The position numbers and the translations under genes were made by a program. From Rhineura floridana (Eukaryota; Chordata; Lepidosauria; Squamata; Rhineuridae): a DNA stretch of 64,000 nt. The DNA is taken from NCBI RefSeq assembly GCF_030035675.1, contig NC_084485.1:93454838-93518837 (forward strand). Reading direction: 5' to 3'. Of the stretch, positions 24,341 through 37,467 are shown piece by piece; positions within the stretch are counted from its first letter, which is position 1, and each line of letters opens with the position of its first letter. The notes beneath the pieces are model-generated. The model was not told where the DNA came from. It was given only the letters and a program-made list of their open reading frames with translations, and did no database searches.

Positions 24341-24945
24341 GGGCCACACACACATCAGACCTTTATTTCAGTTTAGTGATGGCTTCCCAAAAGAATCCTG
24401 GGAAGTGTAGTTTGTGAAGGGTGCTGACTAGGGTTGCCAGGCTCAGGGCCTGAGACTAATCCTGTATCTTTAGGAGAAGAGAAAGTTAGCCAAGTGCAGG
24501 TGTTCTTACAACATTGTAATGGGAAAAACCACAAGGTGGAATTCTCCCTTCCCCCTGCACAACTTTTAAAGATACAGAAGACCTATTGGAGGCTGGGCCT
24601 GGCAACCAAGAGGTCTTCCGTATCTTTAAAAGTTGTGCAAGGGAAGGGAGAATTCCACCTTGTGGTTTTTCCCATTCCAGTGTTGCAAGAACACCTGCAC
24701 TTGACTGACTTTCTCTTCTCCTAAAGATACAAGATCAGTCTCAGGCCCTGAACCTGACTCCTATTCCCCTGACAAGCTCTAGTGGCCAGAGTGGTTTAAC
24801 AGTCAGCCGCTCTGATTTAAGCTCTGTGAGGAGAACAGGGCATCTCCCAGCAACCCTCAGAACCCTTCACTAACTACACTTCCCAGGATTCTGAGAGAAG
24901 CCATGACTGTCTAAAGTGAAATAAAGGTCTGGTGTGGATGTGCCC
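24341..24945. mobile_element. Palindromic MITE (outer), carrying a second MITE
   Basis: The left arm 'cacatcagacctttatttcag...cctgggaagtgtagtt' is complementary to the right arm 'aactacacttcccagg...gaaataaaggtctggtgtg'. The arms are about 90 and 150 bp and are separated by the inner hairpin at about 24428-24770. No coding content. Confidence 0.7.
24428..24770. mobile_element. Inner hairpin MITE, near-perfect inverted repeat
   Basis: Two arms of about 160 bp are near-complementary: 'caagtgcaggtgttcttac' against 'caagaacacctgcacttg', and 'ccacaaggtggaattctccc' against 'gggagaattccaccttgtgg'. A 96-codon frame through it reflects the palindrome and is not a gene. It sits inside the outer MITE and so is younger. 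Confidence 0.8.
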
Positions 24946-25619
24946 AGGACCAGCTTTGGTTTAAATTTGGGTGGGATGCTACACGTGGCTGCTATAGAAA
25001 AAAAGGTGGGGGAAACCCTGAAAAATAATGATACTCTTCACAATGTTTTGCTTTTGGAAAGGAAAGGGGCTTCCTTCCCCTCTGCCCAGTGCCCACCCAT
25101 CTGATCTCCTCCCCTCCCCCTCCCCTCCAGGTCAGTTTCACCTATCCTAAGCATGATTGCACAGGAGCAAATCCCACTGAAATAAAAAGGATTCAAATAA
25201 TCAAACTTGCCCTCCCGTTCTCCTCCCTCCTATCCCCTCCCTCTTGCCCCTTCCCTCCCCTCCACCTTCCTTCATCCCTTCCTTCCCCTCTCCCATCCCC
25301 TTCCAATCCCTTCCAATCCCTTCCAATCCCTTCCAATCCCTTCCTTCTCCCTCCTTCTCCCTCCTCCTCCTTCCCCTCCCTTCCGCCCCAAATTCTCCAC
25401 CCCAAACATTACCAAATTTTTCCAAGCTACATAGGAAGTTAGTGGACTGGACTGTGAAAGACCAACTCAAATTGTGGTTGCATTTTGACAAATTTGTAGG
25501 GCAGTACAATATCTCAGAGAGAAGGTGAGATCTCCTGCTCCCCTGGTACATTCACTATAGCTGTCCAATTTCCCTGCTTTTTAAAACGTGATAGAAATAT
25601 CTGTTGGCTATATGTATAT

Positions 25620-25627
<8 letters not shown>
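24946..25627. other. Intergenic with polypyrimidine tract
   Basis: It holds a scrap of the short reptilian repeat near 25145-25200, then the pyrimidine-rich tract described separately. I recognise nothing else. Confidence 0.5.
25207..25385. repeat. Polypyrimidine (CCTT/CCTTCCAAT) tract
   Basis: About 180 bp are almost all C and T on the plus strand, with four tandem copies of tcccttccaa at about 25297-25340. The many open frames on both strands are caused by this composition. Confidence 0.9.
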
Positions 25628-26798
<1,171 letters not shown>

Positions 26799-28274
26799 TA
26801 TATGCAGTTCTTAAACCGCAAGGTTTTTTGCCTATTAGTGAATTAGCTATGGGCATCAGCTATCCATTCAACATCCATTATCCTAACTTGCTCTGCCCCA
26901 TGTTTACTTTTTTTTTTTTAATGTCACATACTCTGCCTCATAACGCAACCTGGTGGTCTTTCTTAGAACTGACTTTAAGTGCCATTTTACATTAAATTTT
27001 GTAGCAGACACGTACACCAAGAAAATTGCAGCTATAAACATAAAAATTGGGCTATGAAACACAGATTATTATTTTTTAATTAAAGCTTGCAAAATGTTTG
27101 CCTTCCCAGGAAGGATGGCTTGTCCAAATGAATCAAGAGAATGCTATGTTCTGTTGAGACTCTTTTTATAGAGGGTTTCATTTCTCTGGACTTCTCATAG
27201 GCTGGAATTCAGTACACTCTTACCTGAGAGTAAGACCCATTGAGCTTACTTCTGAGTAGACATGTACAGGATTGCAGCCTTGGTGGCCTAGGAAAAAATA
27301 TTAACTATTTAAACTTGAAAGCAATTGTCCTGGGGGAACTACCACACAGGTTTAAAACACATCCGGACTATTGAACTACATTATTATGCACCAACTTTAT
27401 CTCCACATTTTTTATTTGATTGGTATGGCCCCATTTTCCAATTGTAGATCTAAATTTCTCTTTCCAAAAATAATTTAAAAAGTCTGGACAACCTGTGGCC
27501 GCTCTTAGTTATACAAAATACATTTACAACTTATCTTTCCTAGTAATTGACTATCACAGATGTTGCATAATAACTAACAGAAAGGAAGAACATCCACAAA
27601 AATTATCATCTTCATAACTTAGACTGTCTTTTAAAATTGCAATGGATTGTATTAGCTAAGTCCTTCTCAGAGTAAACCCACTGAAATTAATGAACCTAAG
27701 TTAGTCATGCCTATTAACTTCAATGGGTCTACTCTGAGTAGGACTAGTATTGAATACTACCTAATAAATTATTTATCTAATAATAATACTGCTACTACTA
27801 TTATTGTTATGCTGATATGGCACTTTTCAGATGAGCTAACTGTACAATACAAATGTGTGTAAACAGAACTCCAAAAACAGAAGCAGCTTGGGGAGAAATG
27901 AATTCAGAGGAGAAAAATGCAAAAGGGAAAGAGGGACTGACTCTCTGCTGTTATTATATTCCAAATCACCCCTCACTTGCAGCATTTTTCTCTCCATGGG
28001 ATTCCAAACATGTTGAAGTGCTTCACAAACACTATGCCAATAAGCCTTTGGCCCCATGCATCCTTACAAGGTCCAATAAATTCAGTGGGATTTAGTCATC
28101 AGTAAAATGCATCCCATCATTAACAGTCCTTACATAGTCCCTATAAGGCAGGCCAGTACTATTGTTCCTATATTATAGACAAAATTAGGTTGAGAGAATA
28201 GTGGTTTATGTAAATGAGTGCATTACTTAGGTAGAGGTTTGAAATGGAATTTCCTGTCAGGCTGCTCACATTCT
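26799..28274. other. Intergenic with short MITE copies
   Basis: Short reptilian repeats are near 27200-27285 and 27650-27760. The rest is AT-rich sequence in which I see no gene. Confidence 0.5.
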
Positions 28275-28775
28275 TAGGGCCAAACTAGGCAAAACACTGT
28301 TCATTTAATTAACAATTGTGTGAATGGTGGTTGTTATTTTTAAATTAAATTGCAGAGGTACCAAACCAGATTGGGACTTCAACCATTTGCCCTCTAGTGC
28401 AGTCCCAATCTTGATCCTCCCCCCATCTGCTATTTGCATTGGGTAAAAAAGTTCCCATTCACTCCAATGGGATATTCTCTCCCCCAGCAAATAGCAGGTG
28501 TAGGCCTCGATCTGGATTTGGACTGCAGCAGAGGGCAAAGAGTTTATTTTGCCCTCAAACCCCACCAGGGCAGCCCTGTGGCCGGCCATCCTTGTTAGGT
28601 GGGGCAGCCACATTTCTAGATGGGGCATTGGGGGGGAGGCATGCAGTGCCAGCCAATCCCCCCCCACTGGTGGAGAGGATGTGAGGGCCACGCAAGGGGA
28701 AGAGAAAGGTAGTCCCCTTCCCCGCAACTCCTCCACCCCAAGAGTGTGTTAACTGACATGAACAGTTTTATCTAT
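28275..28775. mobile_element. Inverted-repeat DNA element, family uncertain
   Basis: The left end 'ggcaaaacactgttcattt' and the right end (minus strand) 'gataaaactgttcatgtca' are related, and an inner pair repeats 'gagggcaaa' and 'gggactt/ggactgca' in opposite sense. The long frames in this region are incidental. The superfamily is not identified. Confidence 0.45.
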
Positions 28776-29261
28776 TGACTTGTCTTATCCTTTTTTGAGA
28801 GATCACCAGGAATACCAAACTCAAAAGCTTCACTTTGCCTATAGCTACAGTCCCCTTTCACCAGTGGCCTGTCCCTGTGTTCTGATTCTTCATGAACTGA
28901 ACTACTTTGGTAAGGACAGTGAGCTCCTGGACTTGGCTTTGATGCTGCATTAGGTATTTCAGTTTTAGATTCCACCTGAAAAACAAACTTGTCCATACTA
29001 CAAGTTTAAGGAAGGGCAGAAAGCAAATAAATACTATAGGGTGTTTTTGTTAACTTTTCCTTGAGAGTCCCTCCTTCTGGACTTGTTCCTGGTCTTTATA
29101 TTTATATTGCTCCTGTTGGACAATCAAGGACAATGTTTTAACTAGCTGCAATGTAGTTTTTTTACTGGTTGCTGGGTTGATATTTCTATTCAGAAACCTT
29201 GAAGAGGCCTTATGCTGAGCTGCACTTATTGGGAAAATCAAAAATTAGGCCTGAGCTACAG

Positions 29262-29870
29262 CTTGCTTGCTTGCTTATTTATTTATTGCATTTTTATACT
29301 GCCCCATAGCCAAAGCTCTCTGGGCGGTTTACAACAATTAAAAACATTAAAAACAAATATACAAATTTAAAAACACATTTTTTAAAAGCAATTTAAAAAA
29401 CACATGCTAAAATGCCTGGGAGAAGAGGAAAGTCTTGACCTGGTGCCAAAAAAATAACAGTGTTGGCGCCAGGCGCACCTCGTCAGGGAGTTCATTCCAT
29501 AATTTGGGGGCCACCACTGAGAAGGCCTTCTCCCTTGTTGCCATCCTCCGAGCTTCCCTCAGAGTAGGCACCCGGAGGATGGCCTTTGATGTTGAGCGTA
29601 GCGTACGGGTGGGTTCATGTCGGGAGAGGCGTTTCATCAGGTATTGTGGTCCTAAGCCGTGTAAGGCTTTATAGGTTAAAACCAGCACCTTGCATCGAGC
29701 TTGGAAAAATACAGGCAGGCAACCAATGCAAGTGGGCCAGAATCGGTTTTATATGTTCGAACTGTCCGGTCCCTGTTACCAATCTGGCCACTGCATTTTG
29801 CATAAGCTGCAGTTTCCGAACCGTCTTCAAAGGCTTAGGTGTCAAGTCAGCCAGCTAGCAAACTGTAGTG
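29262..29870 (-). mobile_element. L2-like LINE 3' end, minus strand
   Basis: A 93-codon frame gives the L2 C-terminal region: 'LVLTYKALHGLGPQYL', 'LRVPTLREARRMATREKAFS', 'PKLWNELPDEVRLAP' and 'HQVKTFLFSQAF' then stop. The 3' UTR ends in 'taaaccgcccagagagc...ggggcagtataaaaatg' and a TAAA tail at 29262-29290. It is 5'-truncated and lacks the catalytic domains. Confidence 0.85.
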
Positions 29871-30275
29871 TACTCAGCAATATTTCTCTTTCTCTAGGGC
29901 TGTTTTAATATTTTGCTGTCAAGTAATGAAGAAAAAACAAGAAGAAATAGCCACTATGATTGTGAGTAGAGTGAGTGCCTTAAAAGAGTAAACTGTAGCC
30001 TTTTCCCCCTGATCACTTTAATTAATCTCTTTTTTTCACCCATTAGCAACAAGCACCCAGTCCTGCTCTACTCGTTATAATAATTGCAGAATAAACAAAC
30101 TCTTACATTTTACTGCAGGCAAACAAACATGCTGCTTTGTTGCTGGCTGGGTAGACAGCACAACTAAAAAAGGAAAGTCCGAGGGGTAGAATCTACCCCT
30201 AGCTCATAATGCAAAGTTCTAATTTAACTCTTCAAGGGTCATGTTCCTATCCAGGCTGGTTTTTCAGGACCGTTT

Positions 30276-30345
30276 AATTATTATTGTTGTTGTTCTTATA
30301 TCCTGCCTTTCCTCCTGGTAGGAGCCCAGAAGTGAGCAAGGGGAC
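30276..30345 (-). repeat. 3' tail of an L2-like LINE/SINE
   Basis: 'ttcttatatcctgcctttcctcctggtaggagccc' is the reverse complement of the common tail seen also at 17912. Confidence 0.6.
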
Positions 30346-31627
30346 TCTTCTAGATGAGACTTTTGCTGTGCACTCGCCCTGCCTTATTCACTAGGTTTTT
30401 CAGAGGGTCCTATTCTTAAATTGCTCCTGTTCTTAAAACAAGCTAACATTCTTTAAATCACGTCACAAATTAAAAAGAGGACAATTTCTCAAAAAAAAAA
30501 TCATAGGGAGGGCAAAGCACAGCTTGGGGTTGGGGGCAGTGCCCCCGCCCAGCTACAGGCCTGCACCAGGGTCCTAATATCTCAGGACCCCCAGACTTAC
30601 AATTTACTTTAAAAAAGCCATTCACACCATTGCTAATTTACAATCAGAACTGTAAGATGGGAAATTACAGCTCTGATATATTTCACATGCACAAAGGTTC
30701 CTGCTCTGTGAGCAAAAGTGTTACATTGGAATCAGCCCTAAAATATAATGTTTTCTAAACCTCTCATGATTTTTAGCTACTGTATCAGCAGTCATGTTAG
30801 TTAGCTGAAGACATAGCTACAGAATATTCCGGAAGTTATCTTTTAATTTAAAAAAACCTCCAGGGCCAAACCTGCTATTATGTACATATATGAACAAACT
30901 ATCTTGTTCTTATTTTTATTTATTCCATGGTCTTTTTATTGTTTAAACAGTTAATTGGTTATTATCATACTAAAATGATCTTCAGTGTCTCAGTGAAGGG
31001 CACTTTGCTATCGCATTTTAGGGCATAAAGATTAACCTCTGTGCTAAAATAGCATGTACTTGAAAGATTTAACTATGGAGTTCCTGTCCAACTAAGTGTA
31101 CCGGGTTCAGAAAGTTAATACATGTGGCACCTTCGCAACCCAAGTTCCTGCAGAAAAAGAGACAGATACCCCTTCATTCAAATATAAATACACACTTTTC
31201 TCTCAACATTAGGATTAACTTTCATGTCAAATAGTAATTTGGGAAGTAGCTCTGAAAACAGAAGAGCACATAATAGGTTCACAGTATTAGCCATGCTTTA
31301 GTGTAGCCAGAGCCAGCCTAAAACATTTTGCTGCCCGAGGTAGAGTAGCAAATGATAACCACCCACCAACCCCAGTCAAACCACAAAGCACCCAAAGGTA
31401 GCCAAATTGTTTTGGCACCTGAGGTAGACAGTCCCCAAACCACCTCTCTCCACTTCCTGACAGTAAAAATGCAATAAGAATACATTAAATAACAATTTGC
31501 TGTCTTTTCCTGACATCCACAATCAGCTGCCTGAGGCAGCTTTCTCACTCTGCCTAACAGTAGGGCCAGTCCTGTCTGCTACAACTTGTGATTTACCAAG
31601 CCAACTACAAATGACCAGCCAAATATG

Positions 31628-31702
31628 GCCGTGTGTGTGTGTGTGTGTGTGAGTGAGTGAGTGAGTGTGTGAGTGAGTGAGTGAGAGAGAGAGAGAGAGA
31701 GT
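31628..31702. repeat. (GT)n / (GAGT)n / (GA)n microsatellite
   Basis: Pure GT, then gagt repeats, then GA. The minus-strand frames rich in S, L, H and T here are artefacts of it. Confidence 0.95.
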
Positions 31703-32522
31703 AAACCTTACTGCCAACTTTAGACTGTAAAAACAGAGTGATTGTCAAGTACCTGGAAGGCAACAATATAAGGCTAGTGGGCTGCATTTTCTTTTGATGG
31801 GGTCACAAGTAGTGGAGCCCTAGTTTGGTGTCACTCACAACAATATCTGTGCCTGATGGGTAAATAAGAGGTGCAAGATGGGAGCACACTCTCTTCTACC
31901 TCTTGATATGTTTTTGGCGCAACCCTTTATGATAAACAAATAAGCCACTTCTCTTAGAAAAGTTCCAGACAGTGATCTTAACATTGCTCTGGTTTGGGCA
32001 AAAACAGCCTTAAGAAGGTCTGAAGATTTTTGCTGAGAGGAAGATTCTGTGATAAGAGGCTTTATATTATGAACAACTGAAAATAACTGAAGAACTTTCA
32101 AGCTGAATTCATCCAATGCCATGCAAAGGCCAGGTATTCACCAAATTCCTTTTTGAGAAAAGTGAGGGAAACACTACCAAGAAACCCACTAACTCAAGAT
32201 AGATTTTAAAGATTATTCTAACCATCTAGAAACCCTCAATGTGTGTGCTTTGCCTTAGTTAGACTGGAGGAGGTCAACTTACCATGATAACTGGTGATGC
32301 TAATTTGTGGTTTTTCTTTCTTAATGTGCAATCTATATTGCATTGCACATGGCTGGGGCACCTCATAACTTGCCATGCATATGTGACATTGGCTAAGAGG
32401 TGGAGCTGTTTTGTACATGCTAGAGTAGTTAAGCACAAAAATTCTCACTGCTGCCAGTCCCAGCTGATGTGCTTCACTTCAGAGGTAGAAGTGTAGCTTC
32501 AGTTTCTGGGCTGTTATGTGGA

Positions 32523-32625
32523 CTCTCCCTCTTTTTGAACTTCTTGGCTGAGTGGGGATTTGAAATCTGGTCTCCCAGATCTAGCCCAACACCCTAACCA
32601 CTTTGCCATACTGGCTCTTACTGTA
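32523..32625 (-). mobile_element. tRNA-derived SINE head, minus strand
   Basis: The minus strand reads 'gccagtatggcaaagtggttagg' (A box) and 'gatttcaaatcccc' (B box), with 'gggctagatctgggagacc' between, the arrangement of a reptilian tRNA-SINE. No clear LINE-type tail follows, so it is partial. Confidence 0.65.
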
Positions 32626-34169
32626 AGCACACACATGAGACAAGCAGAGCTTTCCACCTTCTCTTCTGGGTCAGAAGCAGCAGTGAATATTTGAAGCCCA
32701 GTCAGTCACATATGTTTTTACACCCTGAGTCCATTGAGTAAACTAAAATTATCTTCCTCTAGCAGTGCTGATAGGGAAATGGATAATGAAGGATGGAGAT
32801 GCAGGTGAAGGATGGTTCTTTTGTTGACAGGGGGAGGAGGTACAAGAAAGCAGATGGAGGAAGAAGAGAGAAATTCTATGTCCTCAAACTTAAGCACAAG
32901 AGTCAGTTGATGTGAATGGAGTCACTGTTGTTTGCGGGGGGGGGATCACTAAGGAATGTGGCAATCATGTTGTGCTCCCTGGGATGCATCCCTGGGATGA
33001 AGCATTGTTAGAATTTATTTCTATGACTCCTTTTGGACAAAAAAGGCCCCCAAGGTGGCCCCCAGGGGTTCACACACAAATACAAAATTTCAAGCAAAAA
33101 AATGTAACTTACAACAATTTTAAACAATCCCAACATTACAAAAATGCCTAGAAGCCAAATACATCCATGTTCCTGCCAAAAGGCAAAGGCAGCCCCCACA
33201 AAAAATAGCTTAAGGTGCTGAAAGAGCAGCTCCAACCGACATCATTCCCCCCAAATTAGCATAACCACTTTAAAAATTTTGCTATATCAGTTAGATGCAA
33301 ATTCATCATCTGTTCCCACACACCTGGGTGCTATCTGAAGCAGGCCCTGTGGCTGAGATTAGAGTCAACTTCCCCAACCGGTAAGAGAATTCTGAACAAA
33401 GTTTAATTCTACATTAAGTGAGCTGAATTTTTTCAGCAGATAATTTCTTGAGAAATACTATTGGAGGATTTCACAGCCCCTCCTTAACCCAAAAAATATT
33501 CAGCAAAATGCCTCCCCTCAGTTTCACCACTCACAAAGGGTGTGCAGAATTTGGGGGGGGGGCATGTTCACTTAGCCCTACAATAAATAGATGGCCTGCA
33601 GCTGAGGAACTGAATTTCACATATTGATTGGAACTTACCAGCCAGATTTTTGGCTGCCAGCCTGGAGCCTGTTTATAATCATGCATTTAAAGGGATGACA
33701 CCATACTTGTGAACAATGTATTCTCTCAACAAGTAGAAAGTTGTTGTTTCGGCTGCCAGCAGATTCTCGCCTGAATAAACACATTAACCTCTTAACTTCT
33801 GAGGAAAAAATATTAATTTAACCCATTTTTCAAAACTATAGTCCATCGCTATTGCTAGCTACATTTTCTCTAAACTTAGCCGGTTATCCAGAGTACAACT
33901 AAGTTAAATCACTGGAGACCTCTTTATTAGTGGATGGGAAAAAATGCGGCAATTAATAAATATAAATATACTGGAGCTATTTGTCCTTTTCACTCCAGTT
34001 GTCCATACCAGAACTACTGTTGATATAGTCAGCCTCAGCTTAGCTTTAATGGGCTAAAACTGAAGTGATACATATGTGGTCCTTTTTTGTCCCTTTTGGC
34101 CTGCCTTCTCCAGATATATTGAGTAGGGCTAATTTCTGGTGACTGGCAGAAACACCCAATTTTAAACAC
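32626..34169. other. Intergenic, nothing recognised
   Basis: AT-rich with short G-runs (32936, 33552). No gene or repeat family that I can name. Confidence 0.45.
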
Positions 34170-34730
34170 GAAAAAGGCAGAGCTTGGAAGATTACTTTCA
34201 AAAAGTAGTAAATTACAGTTACAATTACATGGCCCAAAAAAGTAGTAATTACCATTACAATTGCAATTGCTCTGAAAGTAACTGATTACTTTACTTTTTC
34301 TCAAAAGTAATCACTACAATTACATTTCAGTTACTTTAAAAAATGCCTACAAGGTGCTGGTCTTGGCTGCTGCACATCTAAGTAGCCTAAAACAACATTA
34401 AAAATAAACACACACAGAGGTAGTAGAATAATTATTTTATCCATAAGATAGCAATGGTGGTCTCTCCGCTGGTAAGGCAGGTGGGGAGAGAGGCAGTGGC
34501 CACTACTCAGATATCTTTGCACGTCAGACCAAGTGCAACCCCCCCACTCAGTCAGCAAGCACAATCTCTCTCACTTAACCACCTCCCAGACCCTGTCCTG
34601 CAACCAACTAAGGGACACTCACCCAAGCAAACATTTTCCCCTGAGATGCAAAGAAGTTAAAATACTGCAAATGCAGCACAGTAGCCAGAGAGGGTTGTGG
34701 AGGCCACTTTGTGTGCCAAGTACAAACACA

Positions 34731-34771
<41 letters not shown>

Positions 34772-35265
34772 ACACACACACACACACTTTGTCATCTTTC
34801 ACCTCCACAGTTCTTTATCTCCATTCTGCGGCTGCCGCCTTCTCCTCCTTTATCCATGCCCTTTCCCTCCGGCTCCTTTTTCTCTCCACTGCATTCTTCT
34901 CCACCACCGTCCATTTTTTAAACAATTATTTTCTCCACTGCACCCCATCTCACTCTCCACCTCCTCCTTCGTCACCTCCTACCCACCCACAGAGCATGAG
35001 GGAAGAGCAATGCTGCACAGAAGCCCAATCTGAAGCACATGATTTTCATCCACAAATCACAGGAGCAGAACATTTCCCCTGCTTCCCCTCCCCCAAGTAA
35101 TGCCCAAAAGTAATGCTGGAAACATTACAATTACTCCACAAAAGTAATAAAATTACTCCTAGTTCTATTACAATCAAAATGTAAAGGAATTACCCACTCA
35201 TTCCTCAGCAAAGTAATGAATTACAAGTAATTCGTTACAAATTACTTCCAAGGTCTGGAAAAAGG
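34170..35265. mobile_element. Non-autonomous hAT element, copy B, with perfect 8-bp duplication
   Basis: The element proper is 34178-35257 (1080 bp), starting cagagcttggaag and ending cttccaaggtctg. Both sides carry gaaaaagg (34170-34177 and 35258-35265). It is the same family as copy A but inverted: its right end matches the left end of copy A. It encodes no transposase. The long frames in the CT/CA-rich middle are compositional. Confidence 0.88.
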
Positions 35266-35764
35266 TAATGGCAAATCTTAGCATGGTGGGAGTTCTCCAC
35301 ACTTGGATGTACAGAGATCACAATGGCTTTCATGACTGATAATGGCAATTGTGTCTTTGGTAAGAAAAAGCATAATTAAACAGTACATCTGATCTTCCAG
35401 ATCAATCTTTTGTAGTTGCTAAGAAGAAGCTTGGTTATTCAAGCACACTGGAATCAGGGAGCTGTCACAGAGGTAATTGTCTCAGCCTTGTCTTGGAGTG
35501 CTAATCACAGTGTCTAGCATATTAAGGAACCCTGGCAGGTGGATCTCATAAATATACAGTTGCAAGGTCTGATGGTAGAGAAATGGCTATTCATCACCAA
35601 GGCTACACAAGGAGCCACAAAAACCTTCCTCCCAAACAGTTGTTTTGAGAAAGAAAGGATTTGGACTGATGTAGCAGCACGTTCAGTTTTCCAAGCCCAG
35701 CTTTCCTTTTTCACCATAGGGAAACTTTCAAGGGAAACAGTCCTCAACCTCCTTCAGCCTGCAG

Positions 35765-35827
35765 CAAGGCAATACACATGCACTACATGCCAAAAGTTGT
35801 AGGTTGAATCCCCAGCATCTCCAGGTA
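35765..35827 (+). mobile_element. SINE fragment cut by a Tigger-like insertion
   Basis: 'tgcactacatgccaaaagttgtaggttgaatccccagcatctcca' matches the tRNA-SINE head at 22600-22650 and includes a B box-like ggttgaatccc. It stops where the 35828 element begins. Confidence 0.5.
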
Positions 35828-36104
35828 CAGTAGGGCCCCACTAATACGGCTGGTTAGGGACCAGACCCCCGCCATAAAGCAAAAACTGTCAAAAAGTGGA
35901 ACATCAATCAGCTGTAGTGCAGGGAGCTCCAGCTGACAGCGCTTGGCCCCTAAAGCTACCCCTGCAACAGCTGATTGATGTTCCACTTTTCCATGCATCG
36001 CTCTCTCTCCCCCTCTTGCTCACCCTCGTTATAGTGGGGGAGTAGTGCTCCCCTTCCGTGGCAGGCTTCCTGTCGCAGATTATAGGGAGGGAGGTGCCTG
36101 CCTG

Positions 36105-36515
36105 CCCACACCTGCTCACTCGCCCTCCGCCGGCTCCCTGGCTTGTCCCCCACTGGCTCCCTCACTTGTCCCCCCTTGCCCACTCACCCTCCCCGCTGCC
36201 TGCTCGCTTGCTCGCTCCCACCTCCTCCCTGGCTCATCCCCCCCTTGCCCACTGGCTCGCTGGCTCACCCTCTGCCGGCTCCCTTGCTCATTCCCCTTGC
36301 CTGCTCACCCTCCCCCTGCCTGTTCTCGCACTCGCTCACCCTCTGCCGCCTCCCTCGCTCATTCCCCCCTTGCCCGCTCGCTGTCCTCCCTGCCTGTTTG
36401 CACACTTGCTTGCCCTCCACTGCCTCCCTCGCTTGTGTCCCCTTGCCCACTTGCTCTCCCCCCTGCCTGTTCACTTGCATGCTCACTCACCCTCTGCCAC
36501 CTCCCTCGACAATAA
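36105..36515. repeat. C-rich imperfect minisatellite
   Basis: Blocks such as 'ctccctcgctcattccccc', 'cttgcccactcaccctcc' and 'gctcgcttgctcgc' recur with irregular spacing. The three overlapping open frames are a by-product. Confidence 0.8.
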
Positions 36516-36562
36516 AATGGCGCCAGACACCCTTCTCGGACTCAGCTGCTGAGCGTTTCTTT

Positions 36563-36643
36563 AGAGCTTGGAAACGTTTCTTTCTGAACTACAACTCCCA
36601 TCAACCCAACTGTAGTTTTAAAAAGGAATGTTTCCAAGCTCTG
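36563..36643. mobile_element. Short hAT MITE
   Basis: The 81-bp segment starts agagcttggaaac and ends gtttccaagctctg, with 'aactacaactcccatca' in between. The ends match those of the two 1.1-kb hAT copies, which suggests the same transposase moved them. Confidence 0.65.
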
Positions 36644-36842
36644 ATGACGTGCTCAGGGCATTGGGCGCCATCAATCTGTGCACTCAGCGTCTCTCTTTTC
36701 CAGGCTTTTCACATCATACCACAAAATCGCAAAATTGCAAGATTGCCACAAAAACTGAACAAGTGCCGAACATATGAGACATGGATACAATTGAAAATCG
36801 CCACATTAGTGAAGCGAAGCGCCGAGAAGCGGGGCCCTACTG

Positions 36843-36935
36843 TATTATTATTATTAACATTTATTACCCATCCTTCACCCAAAGGTCCCAGGGCAGGTCA
36901 CAACAATTTTAAGTAAAAACAATTAAAAACAACTG
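36843..36935 (-). repeat. 3' tail of an L2-like LINE
   Basis: The minus strand reads 'gtgacctgccctgggaccttt...ggatgggtaataaatg' with a TAA repeat end, a variant of the common tail. Confidence 0.55.
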
Positions 36936-37467
36936 AGGGTTGGGAATGTCTCCAGTCTATTCTGAAACCTAGAGAGCTGCTGCCACTCCCACTGATAATA
37001 GTAGTAACAGTATGCAGTTGGTTCACATAGAAATCAACACAGACAACTCAGTAAGTAAAAAAAAAAACCACCATAAAAAGTATGGAATATCTCAGAATAA
37101 AGATGCAGAAGTAGTGGTATTAATATAGGTTGAACATATGTTGTGTGACTCAGGAGCAAGCAAGCAGGAGCAGTACTGCAAAATAATGTTAATATGCATT
37201 GGGCCTTAGTTTAAGACAACTTTTCCATTCCTATGCAACTTGAAGGACACAAATTATACTTGCTTCTTCAGCCAACACAATCAATTTGACCACCCCAATC
37301 CCTTTAGAGCTGGTCCTTGTGCTATGATTATTTCTCAGCAGCAAATAGAAGCATGCATCTGCTAACCCTAGTCAGAGGCACTTGGAGACAGAGGCACCAT
37401 TCATTTGCAAGGGTATTTTCTTGCCATCCCCCTGTTGGTGTCTCAGTGCATCTCAGACTCACATATA
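36936..37467. other. Intergenic, nothing recognised
   Basis: Mixed unique sequence leading up to the truncated end of the BovB copy. Confidence 0.45.

Larger units (their letters stand above)
29871..32520. other. Intergenic, mostly unique
   Basis: It contains an L2-like tail at 30276-30345 (minus) and a GT/GA microsatellite at 31628-31702. Otherwise no gene or repeat is recognised. Confidence 0.5.
35828..36842. mobile_element. Tigger-like element with C-rich repeat filling and nested MITE
   Basis: Ends are 'cagtagggccccac' and 'gcggggccctactg', inverted, with TA on both sides. It is the same family as 83-320 and 57187-58240. The interior holds an imperfect C-rich repeat (36105-36515) and a short hAT MITE (36563-36643). 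No transposase frame; long frames over the C-rich part are compositional. Confidence 0.8.

Noticed and set aside
24434-24724. 96-residue frame
   Set aside because: It lies within a hairpin MITE, and frame length is explained by the inverted repeat.
28305-28736. 143-residue minus-strand frame
   Set aside because: It falls inside an inverted-repeat DNA element, with no family match.
34533-35100. 166- and 129-residue Ser/His/Pro-rich frames
   Set aside because: Compositional frames in hAT copy B.
36045-36916. Frames up to 257 residues, Ser/Pro/Leu-rich
   Set aside because: Caused by the C-rich minisatellite inside a Tigger-like element.
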